From Brachycybe producta (lineage: Eukaryota > Arthropoda > Diplopoda > Playtdesmida > Andrognathidae), in contig JAUPFP010000002.1 in assembly GCA_036925085.1 (NCBI GenBank), positions 3,147,820 through 3,211,819 of the forward strand: a stretch of 64,000 bases of DNA, in the 5' to 3' direction. The position numbers were made by a program, and so were the translations under genes. The notes beneath the pieces were generated by a model that ran no database searches, was not told the DNA's origin, and saw only the letters and a list, made by a program, of their open reading frames with translations. Numbering within the stretch: position 1 is the stretch's first letter; each line of letters begins with the position of its first letter. This document shows, one piece after another, positions 14,301 to 22,252 of the stretch.

Positions 14301-17300
14301 TAATTATTAAAAATAAACACATCTACTCGACTATGTATTTTAAAAATTAACGTTTTTTCTTTAACATTGGGTCTCTATGGGTTGTAACACCCAGCAACTT
14401 GCTATCCTGCCAAAACCATAGCCCAGGGGGTAAACAACTCATACTTTTCTCTCCCTTCTCTCCTAATTAATATTCTAGTGGCGGATTGATACTCTTAGGA
14501 CCATGGTCACTTGGACCTGGTTACACCTCGTAGGTTTACACGGGTCCAAGGTATAAAAGGACCATATTCCTTTTTGTTCTTCATCCTTCTCTTTGCTCAA
14601 CTTCTTTTGTATTACGTCGATTCTTATCCGTACCACATCATGGGCACGAGGACGCACCTTTAATCAACAATACTCAATAAAAGCAACAAAAGCGTTACAA
14701 TGAGAAACTGCGTTGTCTTTATGTCCAGAAACTAATACTTCTCTAACCAGGCCGGAGACACCATAAGGCAAAGAGACATACAGATCCTGGAGCAGCTACA
14801 CCATCTTCAATTGGTAACAACAAAGGAAGATGCATATCAGCATCAACCAGGAGAGATGGCCACCATCCTTCTGCAAAGATTACACCCCTGCACAGAAGGA
14901 TTATCGCAATCGATCGCCATCCGACTACTTCTGTAACTCGAATCTTCCTAGTGCGGTCACAGCGCGATCAGGAGAAGAAACGAGTTGCAGAAAACATCAT
15001 CATCAAGTTGGCATTTTTATAAGGTCGACATCAAAAGCTCACAGGGCTCAATAGAAAAACGATGCTAGCACTGTTCGAAGTAATTTTGCGATTTTGTCAT
15101 TTTATTATAAGTGCAAAAACCTCCTTTATTGTGAGGAGTTATGCCATAATCTTATCTTTTGTAATTTTAACAAAAGTAATAAAAAAGAATTTAATAATTT
15201 AAAAAAACTTACTTGTTCGAGTTTAAGAAGATCTGTAGATATTATGCTAATCAGAACACCTGTTGGAACTGAACCAATAACTGCCTTTGGTAAACGCAAC
15301 ACCTACATTTTTACATTAAATTTTAAAATTAATTGATCTTCATAATAATTACCTAAAAAAATGCCTGGTACATTAATAATAGAAAAGTTTTTAGTTTTTT
15401 TCTCAAATACTGGAGGGGAGTAATCAAAGAAAAAAACTATACAAATTAAAAAATGTAAACTATTTAATTTCAATTATGTGACGTCAGATGCTGCGTCACG
15501 TAGCTTCTAAAAGCAGCTGATTCTTCACTCACTTTTGGATTTTGTTTCTTCTTCTAACTTTAGTTTTATAAATTAATCTTGTTTAAGAGCCTAGATACCA
15601 CCCTCCCCCGGAAACATTTTTTAGGCATGTTAAATCGAAGCTCAATGGAGGGGACATCTTGCAGGCCTTCTTTGATGATGTGATATTAATTATCACAGGG
15701 AAATCAGTGAAAGCTATTGAAGGGAAGATAGGCCCTGTATTGGAAAGATGTCTTGATTGGGCTGAGACATCAAAGCTGCAGTTTTCTATATTAAAGACAA
15801 GTGTGATCTTTTTTCCAGCCTCAAATATTACTAGACATCCTAAGGTTGTCTTTAATGGGAGGGAAATAAAGCTAGGAGACTATCAAATTCCTAGGCCTAT
15901 TTATATATGTGGTAGTGAGTGGGGGTGAAACCGACTGTTCTAAAGCAAATATACCTCAGATGCATAGAACCAATGATACTTTATGGATATGAGATACGGG
16001 GGATAAGATCTAAGGATACAAGAATTAGATCTCGACTAGATGCCATACAACGACCCTTTTTGAGGGCAATGAGCAAGGCATACAAAGCAACATCGAATAA
16101 AGCCCTTCAGGTTATTACAAGCTGCCCCCCACTGTGGCTTAAAGTTGAAATAAATTATAACATTATAGTAATGAAAGCTAAGTATTTGGAAAATCTTGAT
16201 ACTCCGGTCCCCATACGGATGAGGGAACACCCTAGCCTAAGTCTCGCCCATGTAATAGAAGAATGGACCGAGGAAAGACCTCCTAATAGCCATCTCTTAG
16301 GTTTTACCGATGGTTCGAAAATAATTGGGAAAGTAAGAGCAGCACTTATACTAGTGGAAAATGATGTAAAGATTAAGGAATGGAGAGCCCGGCTGCCGGA
16401 TGAAACCACTGTCTTTCAGGCCGAGGGGATGGCTCTCTATACGGTGGTGCTTCACATACTATTAAAAGAAGTTCAGGGCAAAAGAATACTTATTGTGTCA
16501 GATTCTAAAACAGCATTAGAGGTTGTCTCTATGGGGGATAAAAAATATGTTAATGCCTATAATGCAAATAGAAAGATTAGAGAAATCATGGGAATAGGGG
16601 GCAATGTATCCTTAATGTGGGTAAAAGCCCATGCAGGCTACCACTGAAAAGAAGAAGTAGATAGTCTGGCAAAACAAGCTACTCAGAACAGAACAATAGT
16701 ACAAATAAGAACACCCCTAGTGTGGATAACATGGCAAATGAAACATCTGGAGATTATTCATTGGCAACAAGATTGGGATATAACTGAGAAGGGTAGAGAA
16801 ACCTATAAGTGGCTACCCAAAGTAGACCCTAAGAGAAAACTTATATCGGGAAGGATCACAAAAGTCATAACTGGCCACGAGGATTTTTCCCGATATAAGG
16901 CTCGTTTTAACCTCAACCGCGATGGTAAGGACAATAGCGGAACGTGTCAGTGTGGATTGGAGGAGGATACCATTGATCACCTATTATAGAGATGTAGATC
17001 TGGACACATTATAGAAGCAAAAGCTGTTATGGCCTTGCGAAGTAGACAAGCTTATGAGTAAGAATCTTCTCGGAGCATTTAAAAGCTTCTGTAATGAAAT
17101 CCTCAGCACCCAAGAGTAACTATCATTGATTAAGTGAATTATGAAACTTTCAAACGCTAAGTGGGTTTTTTGAGTGAGGCTTTTTCCCACAAACATAAAC
17201 TTCTTAGGGGTCCGCAAGGTCCAGGCTGTTTTAGCTGTATCACCTTGGTGCGGCAAGTGAGAAAGTAGGTGAACGAAGTGCCCTAATACCTTTCAGGGTG

Positions 17301-20300
17301 GGTGGGGCGTAGATCATTCCTGTAACAGAGACTACAGGGTAATAACTAGTACACACCTGATAATTTAAATGCATTTAAATAATAAACGTGTTCTACAGAG
17401 CCCTCTGCGAAGGACAAACAAACAATATGTCAAATTCAATTTATTCAGTTAATTATCTGAAAATATTGAGTTAATACTTAAATATAAAATATAAACAATT
17501 GACAAAATATTAATTTAGCATTTCAATTTAAAATATTAATAATAAAGTCAATTTTTATTTGGTTCATGTCCTTAACTGGATTCCGTATAATTCACCTAAA
17601 CACATTTCATTTGAATTCATTTAACTCATGTGTGTACAAGATATAATACTATTATTTTATTAATTGGGATTACCTTTTGGTATACAGTTGCAGAACATGC
17701 TATTCGAATTCTCATTCCCATGCGCTGACCACTGAAGAATTCATGATGGAAAACTACGATACCAACTGCTGTACTGATTGTAAAAATCAGTGCATATATG
17801 TACTGCATTGACTTTTGTGGTTTATCTTCTGAGAAACTTTCAATAAGATATTTGAGAGAAATGGCATTCACCATAATGGTTACAACCGCCTAAATAATAA
17901 TTTAAAAAAAAATTTGTAAAGAGAACAGACAGTTAGAAAACGGGATGAACAGAAGTTGGCGCCGCCCTTTTTATGACGAACGGCAACTTCTAATTGGTTT
18001 GTTGCAGGGTCGTCATTTGGGGGGTGTTATTACAATCACTATATACATATGTTATAACTAGAGTTTGTGCATATTTTTTCCAAATTTCTTGCAAATATAA
18101 ATAAATCCGTCAAAACCTAATTTATATTAAGTGGCAATATGCACACGTCTTGCAACACTGGCCTGCATATATACAAAAACTACCAAGTCGGTCAAGTTTT
18201 GCTCCCCCCCCCCCTGGAAAGAAACTGAAATGACAGCCCTGGTTTGTTGTGTGGTTCGACGTTGAAAAGGGCGGAGCATGTGACGCCAGACTATATAACC
18301 AACCAGTTAGAAGTTGCCGTTCGTCATAAAAAGGGCGTAGCCAAATTCTGTTCATCCCGTTTTCTAATTGCCTGTGTAAGGAGACGGATTATTTTTTTAC
18401 TAGCGTTTGCCCATTAGAATTATCAGAGCGCATGCGCATTACCATCTTATCGTTTATATAGGAAAGTGATTGCAGATTTGCGTTAGCAGCGCCATCTATT
18501 GATCACCAATGGAAACGGCCGATGAGACGTTCACTATAGGTTTGGTTAGGTTAGGTTAGTTTTCCTATATAAAACGATAAAATGGTAATGCGCATGCGCT
18601 CTGCTAATTCTAATAGGCAAACGCTAGTATTTTTTTCCCTGTTTTTTTTTGTGGCGATCACATTGGCAATATATAAATGAAGATTCACTGCAATGGATTC
18701 TTGAATTCATTTTAATTGCCAGTCTAATTATATTTTGCAACATCTTAAAAGTGGTTTCTTGCAAGATTCCGTGCAAGAAATAACTCAAATATTGTTGTGA
18801 ATCTTGCACAGTTTCTTGTAAAAAACAAAACAACTAAGATCAGGTTTTTTTCTGTAAGAGTAAAGAAAGGGAGACACAATTCTTCTGTTTTCAAGAAGTA
18901 CAAGAAACAGACAGAGAAAACGGGATAAACAGAAGTTGGCTCCGCTAGTCTTGCAAGACTTCAAGTGAACTTAAGGACAATGTTGCAGTGAATCTTGCTT
19001 AAAGCCGCGATCGATCACACTGCCTATTTTTTTCCACACAAGATTCCGTACAAGAAATAGATTAAAGTCGATATGCTGTGATATTGCTGTGAATCTTGCG
19101 CAATTTCTTGCAATATATTCTGTAACACACACTAGCAATTGCAATTTATTCAGTGACACATTGCAGTGAAACTTGCTTTAAATATTGCCAGTGTGTTCAC
19201 TGCTTTACATAAAATGCTAATCTTGGTATTTTCTGTGACAAGAAACTGTAAAAGATTCACAACAATATTTCACTTATATATTATGCACGGAATCTTTGCA
19301 GAAAAAAAAAACTATCCAGTGTAATCGCTGTATTATGGTCCTGACATACATGAAAACGGCTGGAAAGACGGCCGCACTCTGGTCCTGTCAGGGCTCAGTA
19401 ATATGGAAACCACACATGTCCTGGAGACACGACCACGTTCCGGCCCTGAGTCTGCTCGGCCCATCCTCTAATTTGCCATCCGAGAGCGGACTGTCGCCGG
19501 GAAATAGAACATGCCAATATCCATCGGGGGCCCGGTGGCAGGGCCAAGGCACTGTCCTTTCATGGCACACGTTGTTGTGTGAACAGACCCAGGTAGCAAT
19601 TTATAGTTGAGCCAACGTTTATTAAACGTTGGAAACTTTGTTGGTATATGTTTGGAAACCAACTGTTGGTCCAACAGTTTCCAACAATTGGATATTTGTT
19701 GGAAGCACCGTAAATTACCTGTGTAAAAGCTGGTTTTGAGACAGGCAGCAAGAAATCGGGGAGAACTTCAGTTGGCTCCGCCCTTGTTATGACGACTGGC
19801 AACTTCTAATTGGTTGGTTATGTAGTGTGACGTCACATGCTCCGCCCTTTTCAACGTCGAACCACACAAACCAATTAGAAGTTGCCGGTCGTCATAACAA
19901 GGGCGGAGCCAACTGAAGTTCTCCCCGATTTATAACTGCCTGTGGTTTTGAGTTGTTCCAAAGTTGGAAATTAGTCAGTTTTTATCCAACATTTGACCAA
20001 CTTCTTTTTACAGTTGGCTAAAGGCTGGATAGCCAACCAAACCAATATCCAACCATTCCAACCAATTTTCAACATTTTCCCAACATATATGCTTGCTACC
20101 TTGGGACGCATTGAATTTAATGGTGCAACTGTTCCCCCCCCCCCCCCCCCCCCCCCCCCCCGAGTGATGCCCATCACTTCAGCATGAATTGGCACGAATT
20201 GCATTTGATGGTGCAATTGTTCCACCTGGTGATGCATGCCATCACTCGATCAGCCTTGACTCTGCCCGGACATGTGTGTCAGAACCATTATAGTGCTGTA

Positions 20301-21977
20301 ATCTTTGTAAATGCAACACAAATTAAAATGTTATTACCTGAATAAAGTGATGTACAAGTGGAGCAATTAATTCTTTCAGAAACGAACTTCTCAATTGCTT
20401 TAATAGCCATTTATCTTTTTTGGGTTTTGCATTTCCTGTTGGCCAATTTCTGAAATATTTTAATTCTATGATAAAATTTAGCTTTCAAACAAAAACGTTA
20501 ACAAAACAAGCAGTATATATGTGCTACTATCAATCAGCAGATTGCCTAGGCAGTCTGCAAAACAACCAACCTGCTAGTGAATGTGCAAAATAAAACTCCG
20601 AAATTGTAGAGCGCTAGCATTGTTTTTCTATATAGCCCATAGACCCGATGTTAAAGAAAAAACGTTAATTTTTAAAATACACAGTTGCGGCAATATGCTT
20701 ATTTTTCATATTTAAAGTTGTCCAATATTAAGTTTTCAAAGTGCAATGTGCACCTTAAATAATATGCTGATCCGAGTGATAGAATTACAAAAAATTGGTA
20801 AGTGCGGTTATATTTTTAAAAAGTATTTCCAAATCGCGAATTTCTAACTCTTATGTTAAACTCCATTGAGTACACGCTCGGAAGCAAAAAAAAATCCATT
20901 AAAATGCTCGTAAAAACACCTAAAAATAATTTTAAAAAACCACAATTAAACCACAGTGAAGCCAACACATTGGCGCACGTGGTGAGTTTTTTTTTTCTGT
21001 TTTTTAAAATTATTTTTACGTATTTTTTACGAACATTTTAATGCATGTGTTTTCTTACGAGCGCGTATACTCAGTGGAGTTTAATATAAGAGTTTGAAAT
21101 TCGCGATTTTGAAATAGTTTTTAAAAATAGAACCGCACTTAACAATTTTTAGTCATTATATCACTCGATTAGCATATATTTAAGGTGCACATTGCACTTT
21201 GAAAACTTAATATTGGACAACTTTAAATAGGAAAAATAAACATACTGCCGCCGCGACTGTTTATTTCCAAAATTAACGTTTTTCTTTTAAGATTTGGGCT
21301 CAATAGAAAAACCGATGCTAGCGCTCTTTGTGGAGATTTTTCTAAGTAATTTAGCGATGTAGCCTATTTCACCAACTTGAGCTATGGGTATACTTTTTTA
21401 TTATTATTGGCAATGTATGTTGGTTGGTGGGGCGCGTCTACATGTATCTGATAAAGTTCATTAATGAAACGTCCATTAATTTTTTGAGTTTTTTTTTAAA
21501 TTATATTAATGACGTATTTTTTTAAAATTTAAAAATCATTTGGCAATCGTTTGGCAAGTCTTGACAATACATGTATTTTAAGTTTTTAACAAAACAATGC
21601 TGGTTGTATACTGGTCGGTTTAAAGAAAAAGAAATACAGGCAATTAGAAATCGGGACAAACAGAAGTTGGTTCCGCCCTTTTTATGCCGAACGTAACTTC
21701 AAATTGATTGGTTATGTAGTCTGACGTCAGTCACATGCTCCGCAATTTTCAACGTCGAACCACACAACAAACCAATTAGAAGTTGCCAGTCGCCATAAAA
21801 AGGACGGAGCCAACTTCTGTTTGTCCCGATTTCTAATTGCCTGTAAAGAAATTGAAGTAAACTAACTTTTCTAGTTGTTTTATTGCATTCTCTGCTTTAA
21901 ATTCTTCAGGTGTTTCATAAAGGTTGTCCATGTTAAGTTGACCTTTGTAGCCTTTCATAATTAATGCATTTGTCCAC
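173..21977 (-). CDS. ABCC4-like: Partial ABCC/MRP4-like ABC transporter gene (10 exons seen)
   Basis: This is an ATP-driven export pump of the plasma membrane. ABCC4-type proteins export organic anions, cyclic nucleotides and conjugates; this one's substrate is unknown. Ten exons, in minus-strand order 21977-21867, 20449-20338, 17889-17674, 15302-15213, 9672-9509, 8764-8639, 7218-6969, 5429-5319, 4230-4141 and 364-173, have AG/GT borders and compatible phases, giving 1462 nt (about 487 aa) without a stop. The order follows MRP4 from its N-terminal region through TMD1 into NBD1. Marker motifs are MRIRIACSATVYQK, IRAIKMFTWE, Walker A GTVGSGKSS across an exon junction, and PQDAWIFPGTIRQNI. The first exon (start codon) was not found and may lie beyond the LTR element. 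NBD1 signature/Walker B, TMD2 and NBD2 would lie left of the window. Intact frames suggest a functional gene. Exact ABCC subfamily membership is inferred from remembered family sequence. Confidence 0.9.
365..1157. other. Intron sequence without recognisable feature
   Basis: This AT-rich stretch lies inside the transporter gene's intron. I see no ORF, splice-bounded exon or terminal repeats in it. Confidence 0.4.
1158..2250 (-). mobile_element. Helitron-like copy E1 split by an hAT-like element
   Basis: The CT-rich core, the 'atcatgggcttcttggat' block and 'ttgaccttgagaaaaaa' belong to the Helitron-like family, in reverse orientation. The copy is split at AACATAAT by the element at 1255-2126. 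Its right part merges into an AT microsatellite. Confidence 0.6.
1255..2126. mobile_element. hAT-like non-autonomous element (CAGTGGCGTAGCTAGG family)
   Basis: The ends are CACTGGCGTAGCTAGG and CCTAGCTACGCCACTG. An exact 8-bp duplication AACATAAT lies at 1247-1254 and 2127-2134. The interior has G-runs with 'gggggcgca' and inverted segments but no transposase ORF. A second internal terminus (cagtggcgtagctaggg, about 1433) suggests self-nesting. The superfamily call rests on the 8-bp duplication and terminal CA..TG, not on a protein. Confidence 0.75.
2258..2315. repeat. AT dinucleotide microsatellite
   Basis: A run of TA dinucleotides with one G interruption lies between two Helitron-like copies. 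Confidence 0.95.
2317..2639 (+). mobile_element. Helitron-like copy E2 (3' part)
   Basis: This copy has a GA-rich minisatellite core (about 50-55 bp units beginning ggaaagtgtagaagg), then 'gcacacaattgcc', then the hairpin CCCGTCATTTATGACGGG and terminal TTACCCCACTAG followed by T. The next copy abuts it head-to-tail. Confidence 0.65.
2640..3227 (+). mobile_element. Helitron-like copy E3
   Basis: The copy starts at the shared TATATATATAATATCCC left end and has a GT microsatellite. It ends with the CCCGTCATTTATGACGGG hairpin and CTAG at 3224-3227. Inside lies a palindromic segment at about 3046-3185 with acaggcaattgtg ends. Confidence 0.7.
3228..3955 (+). mobile_element. Helitron-like copy E4 (3' end lost)
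   Basis: This copy has the same left end and GT run, with five units of the GA-rich minisatellite. It then has the acaggcaattgtg-type palindrome and decays at about 3940-3955 without the terminal hairpin. E2, E3 and E4 form a head-to-tail array. Confidence 0.65.
4141..4230 (-). CDS. ABCC4-like: ABCC exon: NBD1 up to Walker A lysine
   Basis: The acceptor is tatttcag and the donor gtaaatcg; 30 codons in phase 0. The product is DSSGFGLKDVSLSIRESS followed by LHIITGTVGSGK. The exon ends exactly after the Walker A lysine; the following serines come from the next exon, giving GTVGSGKSS. The usual family form is GPVGAGKSS, so two positions differ conservatively while the nucleotide-binding residues remain. 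Confidence 0.92.
4365..4698. repeat. Long imperfect palindrome in ABCC intron
   Basis: The block ttcaagcgaacg at the left (from about 4370) and its complement cgttcgcttgaa at the right (to 4698) border matching inverted arms, including 'agaatagt' against 'actattct'. It resembles a fold-back MITE. No target duplication was identified. Confidence 0.55.
5319..5429 (-). CDS. ABCC4-like: ABCC exon: linker to NBD1 and A-loop region
   Basis: The acceptor is atttcatag and the donor gtaatac; 37 codons, phase 0 at both ends. The product begins NILNLTENICGTNSS and ends IIMENANISWTK. This fits the variable linker of MRPs followed by the 'V.....A.FSW' start of NBD1, whose aromatic residue stacks on the ATP adenine. 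It links the exon ending MTRLE to the one beginning DSSGFGLKDV. Confidence 0.85.
5602..5935. mobile_element. hAT-like MITE (CAGTGGCGCAACCAGG)
   Basis: The ends CAGTGGCGCAACCAGG and CTCGCTACGCCACTG resemble the CAGTGGCGTAGC family. The flanking 8-mers do not match each other, so the boundaries or a later rearrangement are uncertain. Confidence 0.5.
5948..6740. mobile_element. TTAA-flanked palindromic element P1
   Basis: The arms start GAGGCTACATCAC and end GTGATGTAGCCCC, with TTAA on both sides (5944-5947, 6741-6744). Most of the roughly 790 bp is inverted (for example ctattgagcccatagaccc against gggtctatgggttcaatag). No ORF is present. A TTAA target is characteristic of piggyBac-type elements; the affiliation is inference. 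Confidence 0.65.
6969..7218 (-). CDS. ABCC4-like: ABCC exon: TMD1 helices 5-6
   Basis: The start at 7218 (acceptor tattttag) was chosen over an alternative AG at 7215-7214 because only it keeps frame with the previous exon's trailing AA. It encodes LEMKHVTKVSLLRTINI, two hydrophobic stretches (LGILPILVTNYLIGALI and LVFVTTAVFASL), and ends IAESMIAMTRLE. This matches MRP4 'SEAIVSIRRIQ'. The donor is gtatgg. A TACCTAGTACACAC-type MITE begins about 40 bp upstream of the acceptor. Confidence 0.92.
7257..8228 (-). mobile_element. MITE C1 (TACCTAGTACACAC family), split by a solo LTR
   Basis: The roughly 300-bp MITE is in reverse orientation, interrupted after 7423 by the LTR at 7424-8121 and resumed at 8126. 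It abuts copy C2 head-to-head. Other copies lie at 8229, 17341, 36311, 45288, 54661 and 57406. Confidence 0.75.
7424..8121 (+). mobile_element. Solo LTR S1
   Basis: The LTR starts TGTAACACCC and ends AAAAGCTCACA. It is flanked by the 4-bp duplication GTAT (7420-7423, 8122-8125). It contains the inverted repeat next to TATA (gtttaaaaggattg here) and an AATAAA-type signal replaced by a variant. No internal region follows, so this is a recombined solo LTR of the family whose full element lies at 22114-32405. Confidence 0.85.
8229..8532 (+). mobile_element. MITE C2 (TACCTAGTACACAC family)
   Basis: It runs from acctagtacacacctg to gtgtgtacaaggtat, colinear with the other copies (tgttctacagagccctctg, gaaaatattgagttaat). 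No coding capacity. Confidence 0.75.
8639..8764 (-). CDS. ABCC4-like: ABCC exon: TMD1 second intracellular loop
   Basis: The acceptor is aattatag and the donor gtaagcta. The product includes NKIVALTDERLKATHGMLSD and IRAIKMFTWETSFANIIE, closely matching the family motif 'TDERI..MNE...GI.VIKMYAWE.SF...I'. The phase joins both neighbours. Confidence 0.93.
9509..9672 (-). CDS. ABCC4-like: ABCC exon: TMD1 helices 3-4
   Basis: The acceptor is gtcttcttag and the donor gtaatt. It starts in phase 0 and ends with two bases of an arginine codon. The sequence is strongly hydrophobic (LVILLLFLVWLFGPCVIGG then VALMLLTMYCILQGKIHKK), fitting the helix pair before the second intracellular loop of TMD1. Confidence 0.9.
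9755..10275 (+). pseudogene. CR1/Jockey-like LINE fragment, internally deleted
   Basis: The upstream part translates with the RT block SSGPDHISPRLLKGLATEVS. It then jumps to the 3' end (tatggaatactcttccag ... ttttcaagctgattgcag) and a TTGAAT tail. It is the same family as the element at 40590-43770. Confidence 0.7.
10480..10740 (+). repeat. Distant LTR-like sequence
   Basis: A palindromic block (gggtgcacctg ... caggtgcacacaggccc type) stands directly before a TATA-like ggtataaagg. This mirrors the layout in the LTR family even though the sequence has diverged. The borders are uncertain. Confidence 0.4.
11570..11806. repeat. Fold-back repeat with AAGGCCTTGTTTCCAC ends
   Basis: Copies of the aaggccttgtttccac motif and its complement border inverted segments (gaactttttggaaaattt and similar). 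It includes a G-run. It shares ends with the large palindromic element at 47641-49369. Confidence 0.5.
11969..12159. mobile_element. MITE D1 (ACAGGCAATTAG palindromic family)
   Basis: The ends are near ctggcaattagaaaacggg and cccgttttctaattgcctgt. The centre contains tgacgtca. It is almost fully palindromic. Other copies lie at 17925, 19741, 21645 and 46000, with a relative at 33167. Confidence 0.7.
12590..14158. mobile_element. TTAA-flanked large palindromic element H
   Basis: The ends are GCCGGTATTACACTAGCAAC and GTTGCTAGTGTAATACCGGC, with TTAA at 12586-12589 and 14159-14162. Matching inverted blocks recur inside (aatggtgcatcgtagcg against cgctacgatgcaccatt). About 1.57 kb with no credible ORF. 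Confidence 0.7.
14163..15098. repeat. Half of a P-family palindromic element split by a solo LTR
   Basis: It contains gtgcacattgcactttaa, aaaattaacgttttttctt and gggtct..atggg, then the LTR at 14383-15043, then gggctcaatagaaaaacgatgctagc. This matches the right arm of P1 and P2. Confidence 0.6.
14383..15043 (+). mobile_element. Solo LTR S2
   Basis: It runs from TGTAACACCC to AAAAGCTCACA. The flanks GGGT (left) and GGGC (right) form a 4-bp duplication with one mismatch. It contains ggtataaaaggacc and an aataaaagc polyadenylation signal. It lies within a P-type palindrome. Confidence 0.8.
15213..15302 (-). CDS. ABCC4-like: ABCC exon: TMD1 intracellular segment
   Basis: The acceptor is aaaaatgtag and the donor gtaagttt; 30 codons, phase 0 at both ends. 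The product begins VLRLPKAVIGSVPTGVLISI and ends STDLLKLEQ, equivalent to the MRP 'LRLS..A.G.TTTGQIVNLLSNDVNKFDQ' segment. The conserved D in 'S-T-D' is present. Confidence 0.88.
15645..17338 (+). pseudogene. R1/I-like LINE remnant with RNase H domain
   Basis: The first segment (15659-15928) carries the end of a reverse transcriptase. The catalytic YxDD site reads FFDD here, and NALQF-like 'TSKLQFSILKT' follows. A frame change leads to 15919-16647, where an RNase H domain shows FTDGSK, QAEGMAL, SDSKTALE and KAHAGY, so the D-E-D-H catalytic set is visible. A stop after AGYH interrupts VDSLAKQA. A C-terminal Cys/His segment (CQCGLEEDTIDHLL) follows. It sits in the ABCC intron, opposite to the gene. 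Confidence 0.8.
17341..17645 (+). mobile_element. MITE C3 (TACCTAGTACACAC family)
   Basis: It runs from actagtacacacctg to gtgtgtacaagatat and is colinear with C2. Its right end is about 30 bp from the ABCC exon at 17674. Confidence 0.72.
17674..17889 (-). CDS. ABCC4-like: ABCC exon: TMD1 helices 1-2
   Basis: This exon of 72 codons is in phase 0 at both ends. The acceptor is attatttag and the donor gtaatccc. It encodes AVVTIMVNAISLKYLIESF, then a hydrophobic helix (YIYALIFTISTAVGIVVFHH), then GQRMGMRIRIACSATVYQK. That matches the MRP 'CAGMRLRVAMCHMIYRK' coupling-helix region. The block is highly characteristic of ABCC transporters. Confidence 0.93.
17925..18375. mobile_element. MITE D2, interrupted by an hAT-like MITE
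   Basis: The two halves of an ACAGGCAATTAG-type palindrome are separated at GTTTGTTG by the element at 18005-18241. Its left end is about 36 bp upstream of the ABCC exon at 17889. Confidence 0.7.
18005..18241. mobile_element. hAT-like MITE with GTTTGTTG duplication
   Basis: The ends are CAGGGTCGTCATTT and AAATGACAGCCCTG. The exact 8-bp duplication GTTTGTTG lies at 17997-18004 and 18242-18249. The 237-bp interior has a C-run and no ORF. Confidence 0.8.
18399..18628. mobile_element. Palindromic MITE with ACTAGCGTTTGCC ends
   Basis: The arms are actagcgtttgcccattag and ctaataggcaaacgctagt. Both carry gcgcatgcgc and a tttatatagga-like block. The centre holds about three TTAGG units (ggttaggttaggttag). 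Confidence 0.65.
18640..19310. repeat. Unclassified repeat rich in cttgcaagatt / gaatcttgc motifs
   Basis: Segments such as tttcttgcaagattccgt and tgtgaatcttgcacag recur in both orientations, suggesting overlapping fold-back repeats. A D-family fragment lies at about 18908-18946. No ORF is present. Confidence 0.4.
19741..19943. mobile_element. MITE D4 (ACAGGCAATTAG-related)
   Basis: A near-perfect palindrome with acaggcagcaagaaatcggg and cccgatttataactgcctgt ends. The centre is tgacgtcac. Confidence 0.65.
19945..20330. repeat. Low-complexity ttgg/ccaac stretch and poly-C tract
   Basis: Imperfect inverted CCAAC/GTTGG motifs are followed by a run of about 32 C at 20130-20161, then a near-duplicate of the 'ttgatggtgcaattgttcc' block on either side of the C-run. 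No gene is seen. Confidence 0.5.
20338..20449 (-). CDS. ABCC4-like: ABCC exon: pre-TMD1 segment
   Basis: The acceptor is atatttcag and the donor gtaataac. The product begins NWPTGNAKPKKDKWLLKQL and includes SSFLKELIAPLVHHFIQ, the segment leading into the first transmembrane helix of TMD1 (family pattern: a basic KPSL-like stretch then an aromatic helix). It enters one base into a codon and ends in phase 0, consistent with both neighbours. Confidence 0.85.
20600..21366. mobile_element. Palindromic element P2
   Basis: It is colinear with P1, including atagcccatagacccgatg and its complement, caccttaaat, and gaagccaacacattggcg. The right end is gcgatgtagcc. It lies in the ABCC intron. Confidence 0.6.
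21645..21844. mobile_element. MITE D5 (ACAGGCAATTAG family)
   Basis: The ends acaggcaattagaaatcggg and cccgatttctaattgcctgt form a near-perfect palindrome. The centre contains tgacgtcag. It lies 22 bp beyond an ABCC splice donor. Confidence 0.8.
21867..21977 (-). CDS. ABCC4-like: ABCC exon: N-terminal linker (WTNALIMKG...)
   Basis: The acceptor is ttatttatag and the donor gttagt. The exon begins one base into a codon and ends with two bases (AA) that join the next exon's first A to make lysine. The product starts WTNALIMKGYKGQLNMDNLY, matching the W-L-N-P-L-F and 'D-D-M-Y' region that begins exon 2 of MRP4-type genes. The LTR retrotransposon begins 137 bp upstream of this acceptor, and an ACAGGCAATTAG MITE ends 22 bp past the donor. 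An exon encoding the initiator methionine must lie further right and was not identified. Confidence 0.85.
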
Positions 21978-22001
21978 CTATAAATAACAAATTTGTTGTT
22001 G

Positions 22002-22004
<3 letters not shown>

Positions 22005-22079
<75 letters not shown>

Positions 22080-22113
22080 TACTATATATATATATACTAG
22101 TATATATATATAC
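22005..22113. repeat. AT microsatellite, left of LTR element
   Basis: TA repeats with minor interruptions continue on the other side of the retrotransposon (from 32406). The element therefore inserted inside the array. Confidence 0.9.
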
Positions 22114-22252
22114 TGTAACACCCTGTAAATCGTGATCCCGCCAAAACCATAGCCTGGGGGGTAAACAACTCTCAACCGTCCCTCCCTCTTCTCTGACTCA
22201 CCTTTCTGACTCATGCCCAAGCGGCGGATTGATACATAAAGGACCATGGTCA

